Shown piece by piece: positions 35,680-48,385 of a stretch of DNA of 64,000 nucleotides (position 1 is its first letter; every line of letters begins with the position of its first letter). Below the pieces are notes generated by a model. The model was not told the origin of the DNA and ran no database searches. It saw only the letters and a list, made by a program, of their open reading frames with translations. The translations under genes and the position numbers were made by a program. Location of the stretch: assembly GCA_014338405.1 (NCBI GenBank), contig JTDE01000141.1, positions 85,094 to 149,093 of the forward strand. The letters run 5' to 3'. This DNA comes from Paragonimus skrjabini miyazakii. Taxonomy: Eukaryota > Platyhelminthes > Trematoda > Plagiorchiida > Troglotrematidae.

Positions 35680-36114
35680 ACAGGATGGCCCATCGCAACG
35701 CTCAGTGCACCGTAAGGCCGCTTGGAACGGTCAGTGTTTGTAATTTTCTTCTTTTGCACCAATGACATATAAACGAGGTCTGGAGAGAACCCTGTTTCAT
35801 AGAGCCCGGGAGATCCGCACCAATGACTGCTTGCAAGGAGAATGACTGAACGTACGCCTAAAATGTTATTACACACCATGACGCAACAAACAATCACAAC
35901 AGAGTGATTGGGACGAAATCCAACCTCATCCATTGCAAAACACATGATGGAAACAGGTCACGTTGTTGACCCCACTAACTCATTTCAAGTGTTGTTGCGT
36001 AATCGGAATCCGAAGTGGCTTCCCTTCTCCGAAGCTATGCTAATCAGTACTCGCCGTCCGGTCCTGTGTGTGCATAAACTGTTTACTCACGCAGTTTGTC
36101 TGCTCCGGAACTGA
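35680..36114 (+). pseudogene. PLE RT-thumb and endonuclease C-terminus, internally deleted
   Basis: From about 35690 the frame reads SQRSVHRKAAWNGQ, then SFAPMTYKRGLERTLFHRAR and TNDCLQGE. These are equivalent to SVYRKTTWSGQ...YKRNLVKCLADRARNIC in the larger PLE at 56 kb. A stop at 35843-35845 and a frame change follow, and the text resumes as MTERTPKMLLHTMTQQ, a TGA at 35905-35907, then SSIAKHMMETGHVVD. The YIG-containing part is missing. Frames on the opposite strand here are shadows. Confidence 0.7.
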
Positions 36115-36185
36115 TAACAGACCATTTTTCATGTAAACCCACTCGTTAATTGTTCTTATTTTTGTTGCTATCCGCATGTCCCATA

Positions 36186-36245
36186 TATTCTAATGTTTTA
36201 CGTTCTTGACTGAAGAGAGTAAACGAAATGTTAACATCCCGTGAC
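36186..36245 (-). repeat. Inverted repeat, right arm of PLE relic 2
   Basis: The 3' terminus of the element, partner of 35591-35651. Confidence 0.8.
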
Positions 36246-38491
36246 ATATGTCTTTTACTGTTACTGGTGAACTGGATCAAGGGAACGCAGTGTTTTAGAG
36301 TAAAACACATGACTGAAACTAAAATACTAATGTACCAGTGTACACCTCAGACCGCTACTAACCTAAAGCATAGTCCTTAGGTATTTCTGGTCAAGGGGCA
36401 TATAAATAGTTACAGAGCAACCGTTGTAATTAAGTGTTCAAATTGGCCCCGACAAGAAGAAGGGATGGTTTACACTTGCTGCTCGCTGAATGTTCAAACG
36501 TGTATTATCTGATGTTCAATAATTGACAATGCATGAATCAGATTTTTGTGTTGCTTTTTGTTTGGTACTAGTTAGTTACTAGGCAGTTTACAAACATTTC
36601 CCAGTTCGTTCAATCACTGTTTCACTCGACTCGGCACAATTCCACTGCGTTTCATATGCTAACCTTTACAGACTGAGAACTGTAGCCAAGCCGGAATGTT
36701 TAGGGTGGATTGATGTCATGCTTTTTCCACGAAAAGTATACACGATTAGTAACTCAAGTATGAGCAATTCGGTGATGGTCTGAACAATCCCATAAATCAA
36801 GGCAATGATGGTACTGGGCATGCAATGACTACTAGCTGTTCAACTGGAGAGGGCAGGTTAGACTCTCCGGGGCAAATTGTCATTGATTTTATTCGCAAGG
36901 ATTCATCGGTGTACATACTTCAAATCCTCCAGAATGGCTGAATATTTCCGAACAACCTCACCATCCGATAAGTTTGTGTACATCAGCCAGAATTATGTTA
37001 TGACAAAACGCTATCATTTCATACATGCTGTATGCTGAGTTCGTTGTACAGCTCTGAACAACTGTGTACGGTATTCGATATATGGTGTTAGGTCGGTTGA
37101 AGCGGTAACTTAAGCAACTGGTTTATAGAAAGGAGTGATACTCAGTTAGGAATGCATAGATGGTTGATACGGAGAATAGGGGAACCATTTGTAAAATGTT
37201 GGAAAATACAGAATTTCGTATAAAAAATTTATCGGATTACCCAGATCTCTAGACCAAAACGCAGAAGGACCTAACAAGAGAACAATCTACTGTCGCTTTA
37301 GGATACAACATCAAGATTAGATAAACAAATGCACGGTTCAGAATAGCTCTCTTCCACAGGGTGGCTGTTCGAAATAACATAAGTAATGCTGTGGGGGTTT
37401 TCTCTACGTGTGTTGTTAAAATCAATAATTGGTGGTGCACCCTGCATAATAACCAGTTACATCCATTGCACCAAGATCTTGACCTTGCAAGTTACGTTCC
37501 AGTTCAACTATGGTCGTTAAAGGTATTCGAAATCCCTAGGTCAGAATCCTCCACAATGGCATCTTGGGATAGAAGTTCATACAGGTTAGTAGGTGAACCG
37601 TAACACTAGTCTGAATGAATCGAAAGAATGATGCAGGAGATATTTCAAACCATAACGTGACAGTCGCGGAAAATCGAAGGATATCTTCGTTGTTCGTATG
37701 TTTTGTAATTTATATCAAAACCTAGCCTACATAAACGCTCCCGGTTTTTATAATCCGGCAAACTGAAGAAACTGCTTTTATAACATGTGCTTCTTGTTGG
37801 AATCCAGGCCGAAGTTTTAGATAAAAGGTTGACATAGCAACCGATTCAAACGTCGGAAGCGGACACTGAGTCTGTCGGTGAACAGGGTTTACTGGTATGG
37901 TTCCCTGTCAGAAAGAGGCAAACAATGTTTTCTATCAATCATTTTTACTTGATTACACAGCCGATTCCCTAATGCGATGTCACTCATATGACAAATTTGG
38001 TCCCGTCCTGAATGATTTTGGTGGCCTGAAATGCCGACTCAGTTTACCAGTGGGAGCAAATGATGGATAGTCCACTACTTTGAGTTTAGGTTGCGCCTAA
38101 TTTTATAGCATAACAGGTTAATCACGGAGACATTAAATCCGTATCAAGGTATAAGAACCAATTCACTGTAGACATGCGACAAAGGATATTCATTGTTTTG
38201 TTACTACCACAAACTCATTTGTCCCTTAAAAGTCGGCTGAGATGAACGGAAAAGGAACCGTGCAAAAGTACTCTTCACCTTTGAGGTCTTTTCTACCAGA
38301 CTGGTGTGATGGTAGTTGTTAACTAAGATGGCCTGGTTTCAGTGTGGTTCATGATATTAGAGAGAATCCGAGACAATTTAAGTTCAGCAGCTCTGTATTG
38401 CACTTTAACTGACTGCTAACTGTGAAACTAATCCCAGTGGACCACGTTGAAATATGAAGCGCAACTTTGTTCACTGCTTACTTAGTACATG
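36246..38491. other. Nothing recognised
   Basis: Frames up to 80 codons only, without motifs. Confidence 0.5.
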
Positions 38492-38793
38492 CGGAATGGA
38501 CACATATCCAGCAAGAGTTCAGACGTGTGAGACCTAGCAACTATGAAATTTTGAATAACATGCCGTGAGCTGTGCATAATTCCCTTCAACGGACCGAATA
38601 ATGGAGCGTCTGTTACGTGGGTCGGCTGACCTGTAAGAGATTCTCCACTCGTAATATTAGTGAAAAAGGACAAAATGGATGAATATGTGGTTAGTAAATG
38701 TTGAATATGAATACCGGGCTTAAACCACTGGTGAAAATAACCGACCTTATGTAGGTCCTGCGAAAAAGCAGGGAAGAAAGCGAGTAAAAAAGT
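38492..38793 (-). CDS. Candidate exon of an unidentified gene
   Basis: On the minus strand a very strong acceptor (long pyrimidine tract ending GCTTTTTCGCAG) is followed by about 90 open codons: DLHKVGYFHQWFKPGI, then LLTTYSSILSFFTNITSG, FGPLKGIMHSSRHVIQ and LLLDMCPFRMY. They end at a TAA that overlaps a GTAAGC donor-like site. Either this is a last exon or it is spliced earlier at GTCAGC. No family recognised. The open frame continues upstream of the acceptor in the same phase, which could be chance. Confidence 0.35.
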
Positions 38794-38864
38794 AGCAAAT
38801 TGAAAATTCCACTTAGTTTCATTTATACGGCACTTATGGTTAGGGCTGCTTTTGGAGTACTCTG

Positions 38865-39446
38865 ATGTCATTTTATGCATTTCATGCTCGAAGTTCCAGC
38901 AGTCATTTTCTGTCAGTTGCATGTGCAATTCAGGACAACGAGGTCCCGCATGCACAATGGACGAAAAGTTATTCACGATTCACAGATAAATGTTGGTATA
39001 CACAAGTCTCGAAAATGCTCGTATCGAACTCCAGACTTGTGTATCAAGTCATCTACTGCATTATATTAATCAGAGACTACTCAGTATACCACTGTAATAT
39101 GTTAAGCCCTGACCAACTATTGTCTGTTTTTCGCACGAACCACGTTTTATTTCGAACTTTCAGAAAGAAATCAGCCTCGTTTTTCTCACTTGAAACTATT
39201 GACTACCGGAAATTCTATATCGGGAAGACTACGAAGCCATTTGACTGGTGCACCAAACGGTTATACGTAGCGATTTCACAAAAACACTTAAACATATGGG
39301 AAATAAACGTATTGGCTCCACAAATGTTATGGTGGCCTGATATATACGCGGACAATGGAGGCGTCGCAAAAAATGAGATTTTTTCTTTCATAATGAACAG
39401 TAGACAAAATAACTGTACATCCAGAATTGACAACTGTCTGCCATAG
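38865..39446 (+). other. Unassigned 193-codon open frame
   Basis: The second-longest stop-free frame in the window (after the RT and tied with the PLE N-terminus). It includes KFYIGKTTKPF, which superficially recalls GIY-YIG, but the cysteines and REH motif of PLE endonucleases are absent. No splice sites or promoter fit. It may be a chance frame or an old transposon remnant. Confidence 0.2.
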
Positions 39447-42400
39447 CAACGTTTACGCACAGACTACTGTACGCCATCTCTCTGTGAATATTATATCGTG
39501 GTCCTAATCGATTTTTATTTTTTACGAGTAAACCAACTCCAGTTAGCATGCAAACTTTCTTTAAATGTTTATCTGAATGGGAATTCCAAAAACTTCGATA
39601 AAAAAACAGCGAAACTTAGGAGAACATTGTTAAACTAGAAAACCGCTGAAATCGTTGAACTTCTCTGTTTACCTGTGATCAAGTAGGTTATTAATTGTCA
39701 GCCCAGCAGCATTACAGGAGCCAATTTTTTATTCTGTCCAATAGATATTGTGGATAGATAGGGCTAGAGTGTGTTGCTGTCCCCAGGACTGGTTAACAAG
39801 TGGTAGCCGACTTTGATGAGTGTAGATTTAACTTCATTCATAACTGAAAGCGAAATTCGTTTCATGTACAATTTTTAATCTGTAACCCTTGAGCACAAGT
39901 AAAACAGACGAGTCTCATTCTTGTTATCACTCGTCAATAGTAAGGTTCTCGTACGTTTGTCGAATAAGTATAGAATGTGCTCAGTCTTCCGTTCCTGCCT
40001 TGGTTAATGCAACCGACAACGGTGAAACAGCGAAAACATCCGTGGTAGGAAAGACCCCATAATCTCCCGTACTCTGACTTCATTTCATTCGTTGTTTTTT
40101 GTTACTAGTTTTATGGCACAATCGTCCAAAATATAGAACAGAATGAAATTGAATTAAAGCATTGTTGTTGACGGGAAAAAGATATTCCATTAACCTGTTT
40201 ACAAAACACAATAATGCGCAATACTTAGAGGGGATTAAAATTAGTTCTTAATTATGAGTTCAGTACACTTTTTGGGTCAGACAGTCTGGCTATGTGCTCA
40301 TGAAATGAACCGTACAATATGGGGACACCATGATTCATTACAAATAATGCATACCACTAGATCTGACTGAATCAAAACCAAATATTAGATTTGCTAACTT
40401 CATTTTGTACTTACTGTGAACATGCTGATTTGTACAGAATAGAGTACCGTAAACAGTAAAGTAACATATGTTCAGTGGATGAAATATTTGCGCGTATTCT
40501 CAGATTTGTGTTCATGTACCGCAAAATCTTGCTCACTAGACTGACAGTTGAAAACGGTTTAAAGTAATTGGCATTCCACAGACTACTTTAACTTAAGTTT
40601 GGTCCTTCCAAAAACTATTTAACTGAATAGGATTTAAAAAAAATACATCGTCTACCGTCTGACGTTTTACAAATTACTCAAGAAAATGAAACTTTCACTT
40701 ATTTTTAAATTTGCTCGAGATACTTTCAATTAATGATTCTTCTTCTTACTGCCTACCGAAGCTTTATGATACGCCTGTTCAACTTTTTACACTGAGCAAA
40801 GTTTACTTTAACCAGTTCTTTCGCAGACACCAAATTCGTTGTCCCAACTTCTACGAGATCAAAATGTTGCACTAATGAGAATGTGAGCAATTGGCTTGAC
40901 CATCGTTTTGATTAACTGGAACAATAAAGTGATTGATAATGTTCCTATAATTTGCAAACAAATGTTCCAACCCGACAACTTAGCAATAGATTGTGCGGCT
41001 ACTCCCTTGAAAATTTATCTTATCGTGGGTTGTTTAAGAATTCTCTTGAAATTAGATATTTGTCAAAACCCTGAAGAACTTAGTTAGCGTTACGTGACAT
41101 AAATACCAGACTGTCAATGGTGTGTCAAATTGTCAATCAAAAAAATAAAAACAGCTTGCATTCTGAAAATCATTTCACTGTCTGTTCCACTGAAGTTGCT
41201 TTTCTGAACAACAACGAACAAAGTTTTAGTGCAATAACAACTGATGCAAATCGATAGAAGTTTTTCCCTAAAAAAGATGTTCTATTTATGACATGTAGAA
41301 TAAACTATTGTTCATGATCGGACCCCTAAATTACAAATAGTCAACTTGTAGTTTAATTTATTCCAAAGTCATTTTATCTAACAGTGCTAGATGACCGCAC
41401 ATTGTGAAAATTTATTTTTGAATCACCGAATAGTTCATTTAAAATCAGTGTCCACATACAACTGATCAATTCAATAGCTGTTCTACAAGCGCAAATGATT
41501 GCCAATTCATTGTATATCTGTGAAAGTGACGTACTAAGAACTGTATGTCGTCTGAAGTTTTTCTCAAACAAGACTGTTCGATGAACCATCCTATTGCTTT
41601 GATACCTTTTATTGTCAGAAGTAAATCATATCATGGACTGATGATATGACTAAGAAACAGCACACAAATTTGATGAGTTTAGTTACTTATTTCCCAAATC
41701 CGAATGGAAATTCACATTCGCTACACATCGATATCGAGAATATTACTGAATTATATCGCATTACAGTTTTGAATTCAAGCAACGAACCAGCATTAACGAT
41801 TTAAATTAACGTGGTACTTAAACATGTTTAGTGCGATCCATTAGGCACCGTTTGGCTGACAACGTGAAATCAGTTCATAGTTCATATGATTCCTTCGAAT
41901 TCAGATGTATTACAAACGTACGTATTAGTCCGGTTCCATTGTTTTAGTGACCGCGGTTACGCAGACTGTTGTCAAATAAGCGATGGAAAATTAGTGTGAA
42001 GCAATCACATTTCGTGGGTTCAAAATGGTCTGCAATTATAATTATATTGAGGACACTTGTAAGAGAGGAAAAGGGGATTAGAAGTAAACTCTGATTTGTG
42101 CCATGATAAAACGCCAAGGCAGCCTGCCAAAGCATCTGACAGGGAAGCAGACAGATATAGGACCTCTAGCAAAATAACTAACGAACAACGAGATGCACAA
42201 CTGATGTACTGTGTCCCCCGTAGAACTGTATAGCCAATTCACACGCATGCATGTGTTGGTCGCATAGGATGTTGAACATCCCATCTGAGTCAAACACATC
42301 CATACAGTTGAGCAATGCATTCCAGGTTTCAATGACTACAACTGAGCAGTAGTTCTATGCATACCCTAGTCTGTCCAGCTAGATTTCTGATTCAAAAATG

Positions 42401-44429
42401 TAACTGTTGAACTGTTGTTTCCTAGGGGACAGGGGTGACGCTTACCAAAATACTGCACCAAAGGTCAGGAGAGGGAAATTCCGAGCAGCACAACTCAATC
42501 CCAGTTAATTTTAAAGCACAGTAAGCTTTTCGCTTAAAAACGACTCTGTCTGTACAAGCGACTGCTACGTCATCCCAACCAAGTTGGTTATGATCGTTCG
42601 GCTTGCGCGTGCTCAGTCATTTTCGTTGCTCTATTGTTATACATAGTTGAACAGGTTTCATAGTCACCAGCCTCGTGGTACTATGAATGCGAAGACTGAC
42701 TGACACGATGTGATCTAATTTGTCAAAAACCAATGGTAACTAGGATCTGTGAGGCAGCTGGACAGTACGCAAGAAACCCATGCCTTGTGTTAAGAATGAA
42801 TAAACATCCAACCATCTTCTGCCCGGTGGAACGGCTGAGCAAACAGTCCAATACCGTGCAGACCACTAAAAGGAAAACTTCTGTCTACTATCTTTCTAAA
42901 TAATCTCGGAATCCATATATTAAAAACGTTCGTTCTATCCTTTCTGCAGACGTTCCGTAGACTGCTGGACTTCAAGGAATTTTTAAAACGTTCCTTGGGT
43001 GTTCATCAAATTCTGTTGCAAAATTTCTAAGAGAAATGAAGGTAGTCCGTTTGAACAGTTTGCCATGACTAGCACAAACTATCTGACTCTTATTTGAAAC
43101 AATGAGAACTGAAGTTTACTCAGTTTACTATAAATTTTGAATGCGTTTCACTACCCAACTGTTCGCTATCTGCCCAAAATGCTGTCAACCTCTACGGCCG
43201 TGTTCGTGAATAATCAGACATGTGGATTTGAGAAGTAATGCTTTCATTCTAGACACAGAAGTTGGTATACACCCAGACCGTCTAGCAGATGAAAAACTCT
43301 GTAAGCGAGCTTTGAAGTTAATACTGCACTACTCACGATTTGCCTATATTGTTAACAAATTTCTGCTCCCAGCGTGACGGTATATTTCACTATTGGACTG
43401 TCGACTATTACTTGTAAAACGGCGAACATTTAAAGACAACGAAAATATGTGATTACAACATTGTAGCTGTCCGTTGGTGAATAATACAGTTGTCGACTAA
43501 CGGAGCCTAAATTTCGGGATATAGACTGTCACAAGTCGAACGCCATCCAAAATCAATCCCTTTCGACCAACCTACTCCGTAAAATGCTTTAGAACTGGAT
43601 TTTACTCTCAATAGTGCTCTTCATCCGATCATACCATCACTCGGGCAAACATTTCCTCCTCGGCCCACGTGTTTTTGAATTTAGACTGTTGACCACACTG
43701 TCAATAATTGTAAAGTGGGTGTAACAGATCAATCATATTCAAGCCTTTAACTTGGAAGGAACATGCAATCTGAACACTATTCAGAGTGGTCACTTGTTCT
43801 ATCAGTGTGTTCGTGGGTTTCGGAAGGAAGCAGATTCGGAGACTCCCGATAATCGCAATCAAATGGGTAAGAATGAACTGTCGTAAGGAAAGCAGCTTCA
43901 CTAGTTGACTTTTGCTAGGATTAACTAATAGGGCACATTGTCTATGGTGATTTGTTCATGTGCATAGTTTTTCCTTTACCAATGCCTAATTTTGACCAGT
44001 TTATCTGAGACATTTTAAACAGGGAAAGGTCGTCTTCTGAACTCGAGCTAACGATTGTCGTGCTTGTGTTGCTAAATGTTAAACGCCACCAGCGAGAAGA
44101 AGCAAATAGGGGTAAACCAAAAACGTGTTTGGTGATAACTGATCAATAATATAAAGACCAACGGTTGAGCCATAAGGTATCTTGGTATAGCTAGCCTGAC
44201 TATTTGAAAACGTCTCGCACATGAAAGACTGACGGCGGTAGTTGACTTCAGTCGTCAAACAACTTTATTCTGTACTCCGTAACGGAACAGGTTACCTATA
44301 AGAATAGCTCAGTTCATGCAGACAACTGCCTTAGTGGAAATGAGAAAAATTCATAAAAGAACTCAAGTTTAATTTCAACTTCGGTTTGAGACCTTACTCC
44401 GCCAGTACAATGAAATGTGTCGCATAGAT
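39447..44429. other. Nothing recognised
   Basis: Five kilobases with only short, unremarkable frames on both strands. Confidence 0.5.
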
Positions 44430-44447
44430 TTATATATATATATATAT
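44430..44447. repeat. (TA)n microsatellite
   Basis: An uninterrupted run of TA dinucleotides, nine units. Confidence 0.9.
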
Positions 44448-47400
44448 GATAGCAACAACAGTGCACCTTTTCTGGAATCTTCTGAAGATTATAAGTACCA
44501 GTGTCAATGTTTGAGCTTTCAGGGCTTGGGTCTACGTTTAGTCTACAGGTTTGCCTCCATAGCATTTTAGTTCCGCATTTCGATATTGTAGATATTGCTT
44601 AGTTGGCATATTGTTTATTGATGGCTAAACAAAAGGGGTATTCTGTTGCATTCTTTGGAATACGTTAGTTTATAGAGCATGACAGAAGTTGAATTGTAAT
44701 TTGTCTTCATTGTCCTTCTAAGTTAGAAACAAATGTCCACGGCATTACTTCCGGAAAGAATCCTATATATCAACGAAGGACAAATTTTCATTTTCTATAT
44801 TTCACTGATGCTGTTGTAAATATAGTTACATCTTTGTGATTTTTCATCTTCAACCGAATTATTCTGTGTCGGAAATGTTATGCTTGATATATATTTTGAG
44901 AAGCGAGCAATCGGAAAAACCCCCGAATTAATTAAACAAGGCATTTAACTAGTTTACATCACCTGAACACTGGATTAAGCGACTAGTTGGATTCATTCTT
45001 CATCACTCAAAAATGTTTTTTATATACTGATCATTTAATTGAATTAAAACTTCGGATAAACAAAATGTTTGATTACTATTTTACTGCTGTTTGTACACAA
45101 TTAATTAGCTGTCAGGTAGCGGAAAAGCGCTCAAACAATTCATTTCTCAGCAATAACTTCATGATTGGCATTGCCGATTATCGTTTCTTTTTCATCCATA
45201 TTATGTGCAACGCAGTTTTGTTTGTGTTCCAACGTTCGTCCACGAGTGCGGTCAACAGAAATCATACAATATACTAAAAGACCAAGTCAATCGATTATTT
45301 ACCATTAACGCCATCCCTAACAAAGAGGCAAATTTATATTGGTGGTTGACATTGCTGCTGAAATGCCACAAAAATGTTACAGCAATAGACTCCAGTTTGA
45401 TGATAAAAGAGGATAAAGCAGTGGAGCTTCAAGGTTACAGTGCCATTGATTGATGCGAAACATTCTGCGACAAATTACTCAAACATATTCAACACTACGA
45501 ACTTCAACTGAGGGTTAGGCAGTGCAAAAGAGATTGTTTATATTGTTTGCACTTCAGTAATGGTCACCGGTCTACAGATACCTCAGTCAGACACCCACAT
45601 ACTTCAATATATTGAACCGAGTAACCTCCTTATCCTTCACCGTTTCCATTCAGTGGTCTCAGAGATTCTAGGAACTCTCAGTGTAGGTAACAAAAATGGT
45701 GGCTGCTATTAGTTCTTTTGTCGAATCGCCCAACAAGTAGCTAATTATCTATGCTATTTGGTGGAGGTTCCGTATGCAATGGACAGTGTGATCAAAGATG
45801 GATGGTTTCTTTACTGCACAGCTTAATCACCAAAACCTACATTCGGAGGATAAATGTTTGTTTTCCGTTTCGTAGATTGTTTGTTTATTCACGTTATCTG
45901 ATGTGTACCATTAAACTAGAATATGAATGTGTGAAAAAACCAGTATGGCCAAACCTGATAGCCACAACGTAGTACTGTAAAGAACAATCGAAACTAACGG
46001 GCGCGCAGGGCTTGAATTTGAATTGTGCAACAAAGTGTTACCGTGTTAACGCCCTTTCGGTTTTTGTTTGTGTAAGCCGTGTGTATAACTGCCTGGTCCT
46101 TTAGCTCATGCTTGTAATTGTTTTATCGGCTTTCAGGACTACTGTGGGGACCATATTTCGAAGGGACATTGGCCTCCGCTGTCTCCACGTTACCTAAAAC
46201 TGATCCGCAGGTGTAACAGGCAGTCAGCATGAAAACAACCGGCTTGCACTAAAATACTGTCACGACTATATTTTTTCAATTGTTTCTAATGTTCGAGTGG
46301 GGCCATTTTTCAAGAGAGAAGACACATCAAAATACAACATAACGCCTACTTAATAAGAAGGTGAGATCCGATCGAACGCCACTCGTTCTTTCATTCGATG
46401 TGTGGTTTTCTGTTTACAAAAAACAACGGCCATCACTCTCACGAACCTCACTGGCTTGTTTCAAGATTAATATTATTGTCATATTGTCGGAGAAACACCT
46501 CTTTAATGGAGGCCAAAAAACGTATTCCAAACCAATAGTAGGGTGGACAGTATTCTCACCAGGAGTTGGGACAAGGAAAGCAATCACAACTCATCAACAG
46601 TATGACCCAGGATGATCTTTTGCCGGTATTAGAGTACACATATGCTTGACTTCTGCCAGTAACAAAGAAAATTTTGTATTGTTTGACTTATAACTAAACT
46701 GGACGGAATTTGGAGAGTGCGCAAAGATATTCGACTTTGTTGCGACAAGTTTTTTATAGTTTCTCCAAAAATAAATAACAGAATAATTCGTTGTAATGTG
46801 TTCTGCTTACCGAACGCAAAAATCAACACCGCATTTGCATCACTAGGAATTTCAGTAAAGTGTTGTTCATGTCAGTAGCAGAGTTGTAACCGGATAACAG
46901 GATTAAAGCACCACAAGAATAGTACTCCAGTTTGACATAAGCATCACCCGTGAAGTACACACGTTTTTGTTGTTAGTTTCCGATGCTGAATTTGCTAATC
47001 ATTGTCAATTAACTTGGTGCTCAAACTAAACATTACACAAGGGAAAATGTCTGAGACAGTCAGTGCCATAAAAATATGGTCACGTAAGATATTCGTTCCA
47101 AATTTCTTTACAAATTAATATTTTCTAACCAATATAAAACAGATCGTGTTTCCGACCAGAACACTAATTTTTAGACTGACCATTTGTTCAACCAATCACA
47201 TTGTCATCTCGAATATGAAGTTGATCTAACGCAGTTAGGACTGACATTGACATAAACTATGTTATCATTTCCGAATGCTGAAGGATCAAAAATATCGTTA
47301 GATTAAAAGTCTACAGCAGAATGTGTGTGTATAGAGGTTTATAATTCCGTCCGTTTTACGACGAATTAATCATCAGAATGTGTCTGAGAGTGTTTTGAAT

Positions 47401-48167
47401 TGACTGAAAGAAGTGCAAGTCCGGAAGGAAAATAGGAAGTGGAAATAATATTTGAATGTAAGTAGGTCGGAATTTCTCAAAGCATTGTGCAAAAATGAAA
47501 ACGATAGACAAAGTGTTAACCAGTTAGTAGACATGTTGTGTGGATCCGAAAGCATGATAACTATTAGCAGTATAAAATGTTGGACCAACTTCAATCCTTT
47601 ATTGCTTAAGTTGAATTTTACTCCACACCAACGTCAAAAATACTCTTAATGTCTGACTGATAAAGATAGAGCCTATTTCGACGAGTAATTAAATAGAAGT
47701 CCAGGAAAATGAAAAAAATAATTTAGTTTAGTTAAAACTTTACATCCTGACTCCCAAGTGGATCTCATTTCGAATTAGGTGCCATAATAAATGCATATTT
47801 AATCATTCGTTATATCCTGAAGTGAGTTTATTGGCAACAAATGGACGATCCATCATTGTACCCCATATGACAAGCGATCTTCAAACAGGAATGGCATAAC
47901 AACAGAACTTTACCGAACAAAACGTTACCAGTGTGATTGAACAATTGAAGAAAAAAAATGTTTACAAATTATTTAGCCAAGTAATGAAGACAGGTGCACA
48001 TGTTTTAGTATACACCGTTCCAATCTCTGTTTAACTGAGGCAGTGCAAAAGATTGATGAGTAGTTCAATCATGCAGAGAATATTTTTGAATAATAGTCAC
48101 CAGTATAAACTGTTCGCAAGTGAATGTGGCAGAGTATTTCCAAGTGATGGCTCAATCGTACATCATA
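44448..48167. other. Nothing recognised
   Basis: Two overlapping plus-strand frames at 44987-45453 (96 and 82 codons) have no family or splice support. Confidence 0.5.
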
Positions 48168-48385
48168 TGAGGTCAGTGGCACGGTGGTGATCAAGGTAGC
48201 CTCATTAAAACGCAGTCGGATTTCCAGTCCTGGCCATGACAAAGAAATGCATTACTGATAAACTCTAGCAAAGTCGAAACTCGAGTCTGGTGTTTCTGTC
48301 AGTATGAGACTGACCGAAATGTCTGTGGGACTGCGACAACTGCAATCAGTTGTAACTGATGTGCACTTTACATAAGCGAGAAACT
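48168..48385 (+). mobile_element. Hammerhead SINE, copy B (degenerate)
   Basis: The same order as copy A at 2291: GAGGTCA start, box-like GCACGGTGGTGATCAAGG and CAGTCC, ribozyme region at 48249-48293, then GGGACTGCGACAACTGCAATCA and GATGTGCA. In the ribozyme the CUGANGA box reads CTGATAA and stem II no longer pairs, though GAAACTCGAGTC is kept. The copy is old and its ribozyme inactive. Confidence 0.7.

Larger units (their letters stand above)
35591..36245 (+). mobile_element. Penelope-like element relic 2 with inverted ends
   Basis: A 655-bp relic of the same family as the one at 1268. Inverted arms (35591-35651 and 36186-36245) share GATGTTAACATTTCGTTTAC and neighbours. Inside is the end of the RT (thumb) fused to the C-terminal endonuclease, with the GIY-YIG core deleted. 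Two copies with the same overall plan but different internal deletions show that the inverted-end arrangement is recurrent for this family. Confidence 0.75.

Noticed and set aside
35673..35945. 90-codon minus-strand open frame
   Set aside because: Antisense shadow of PLE relic 2.
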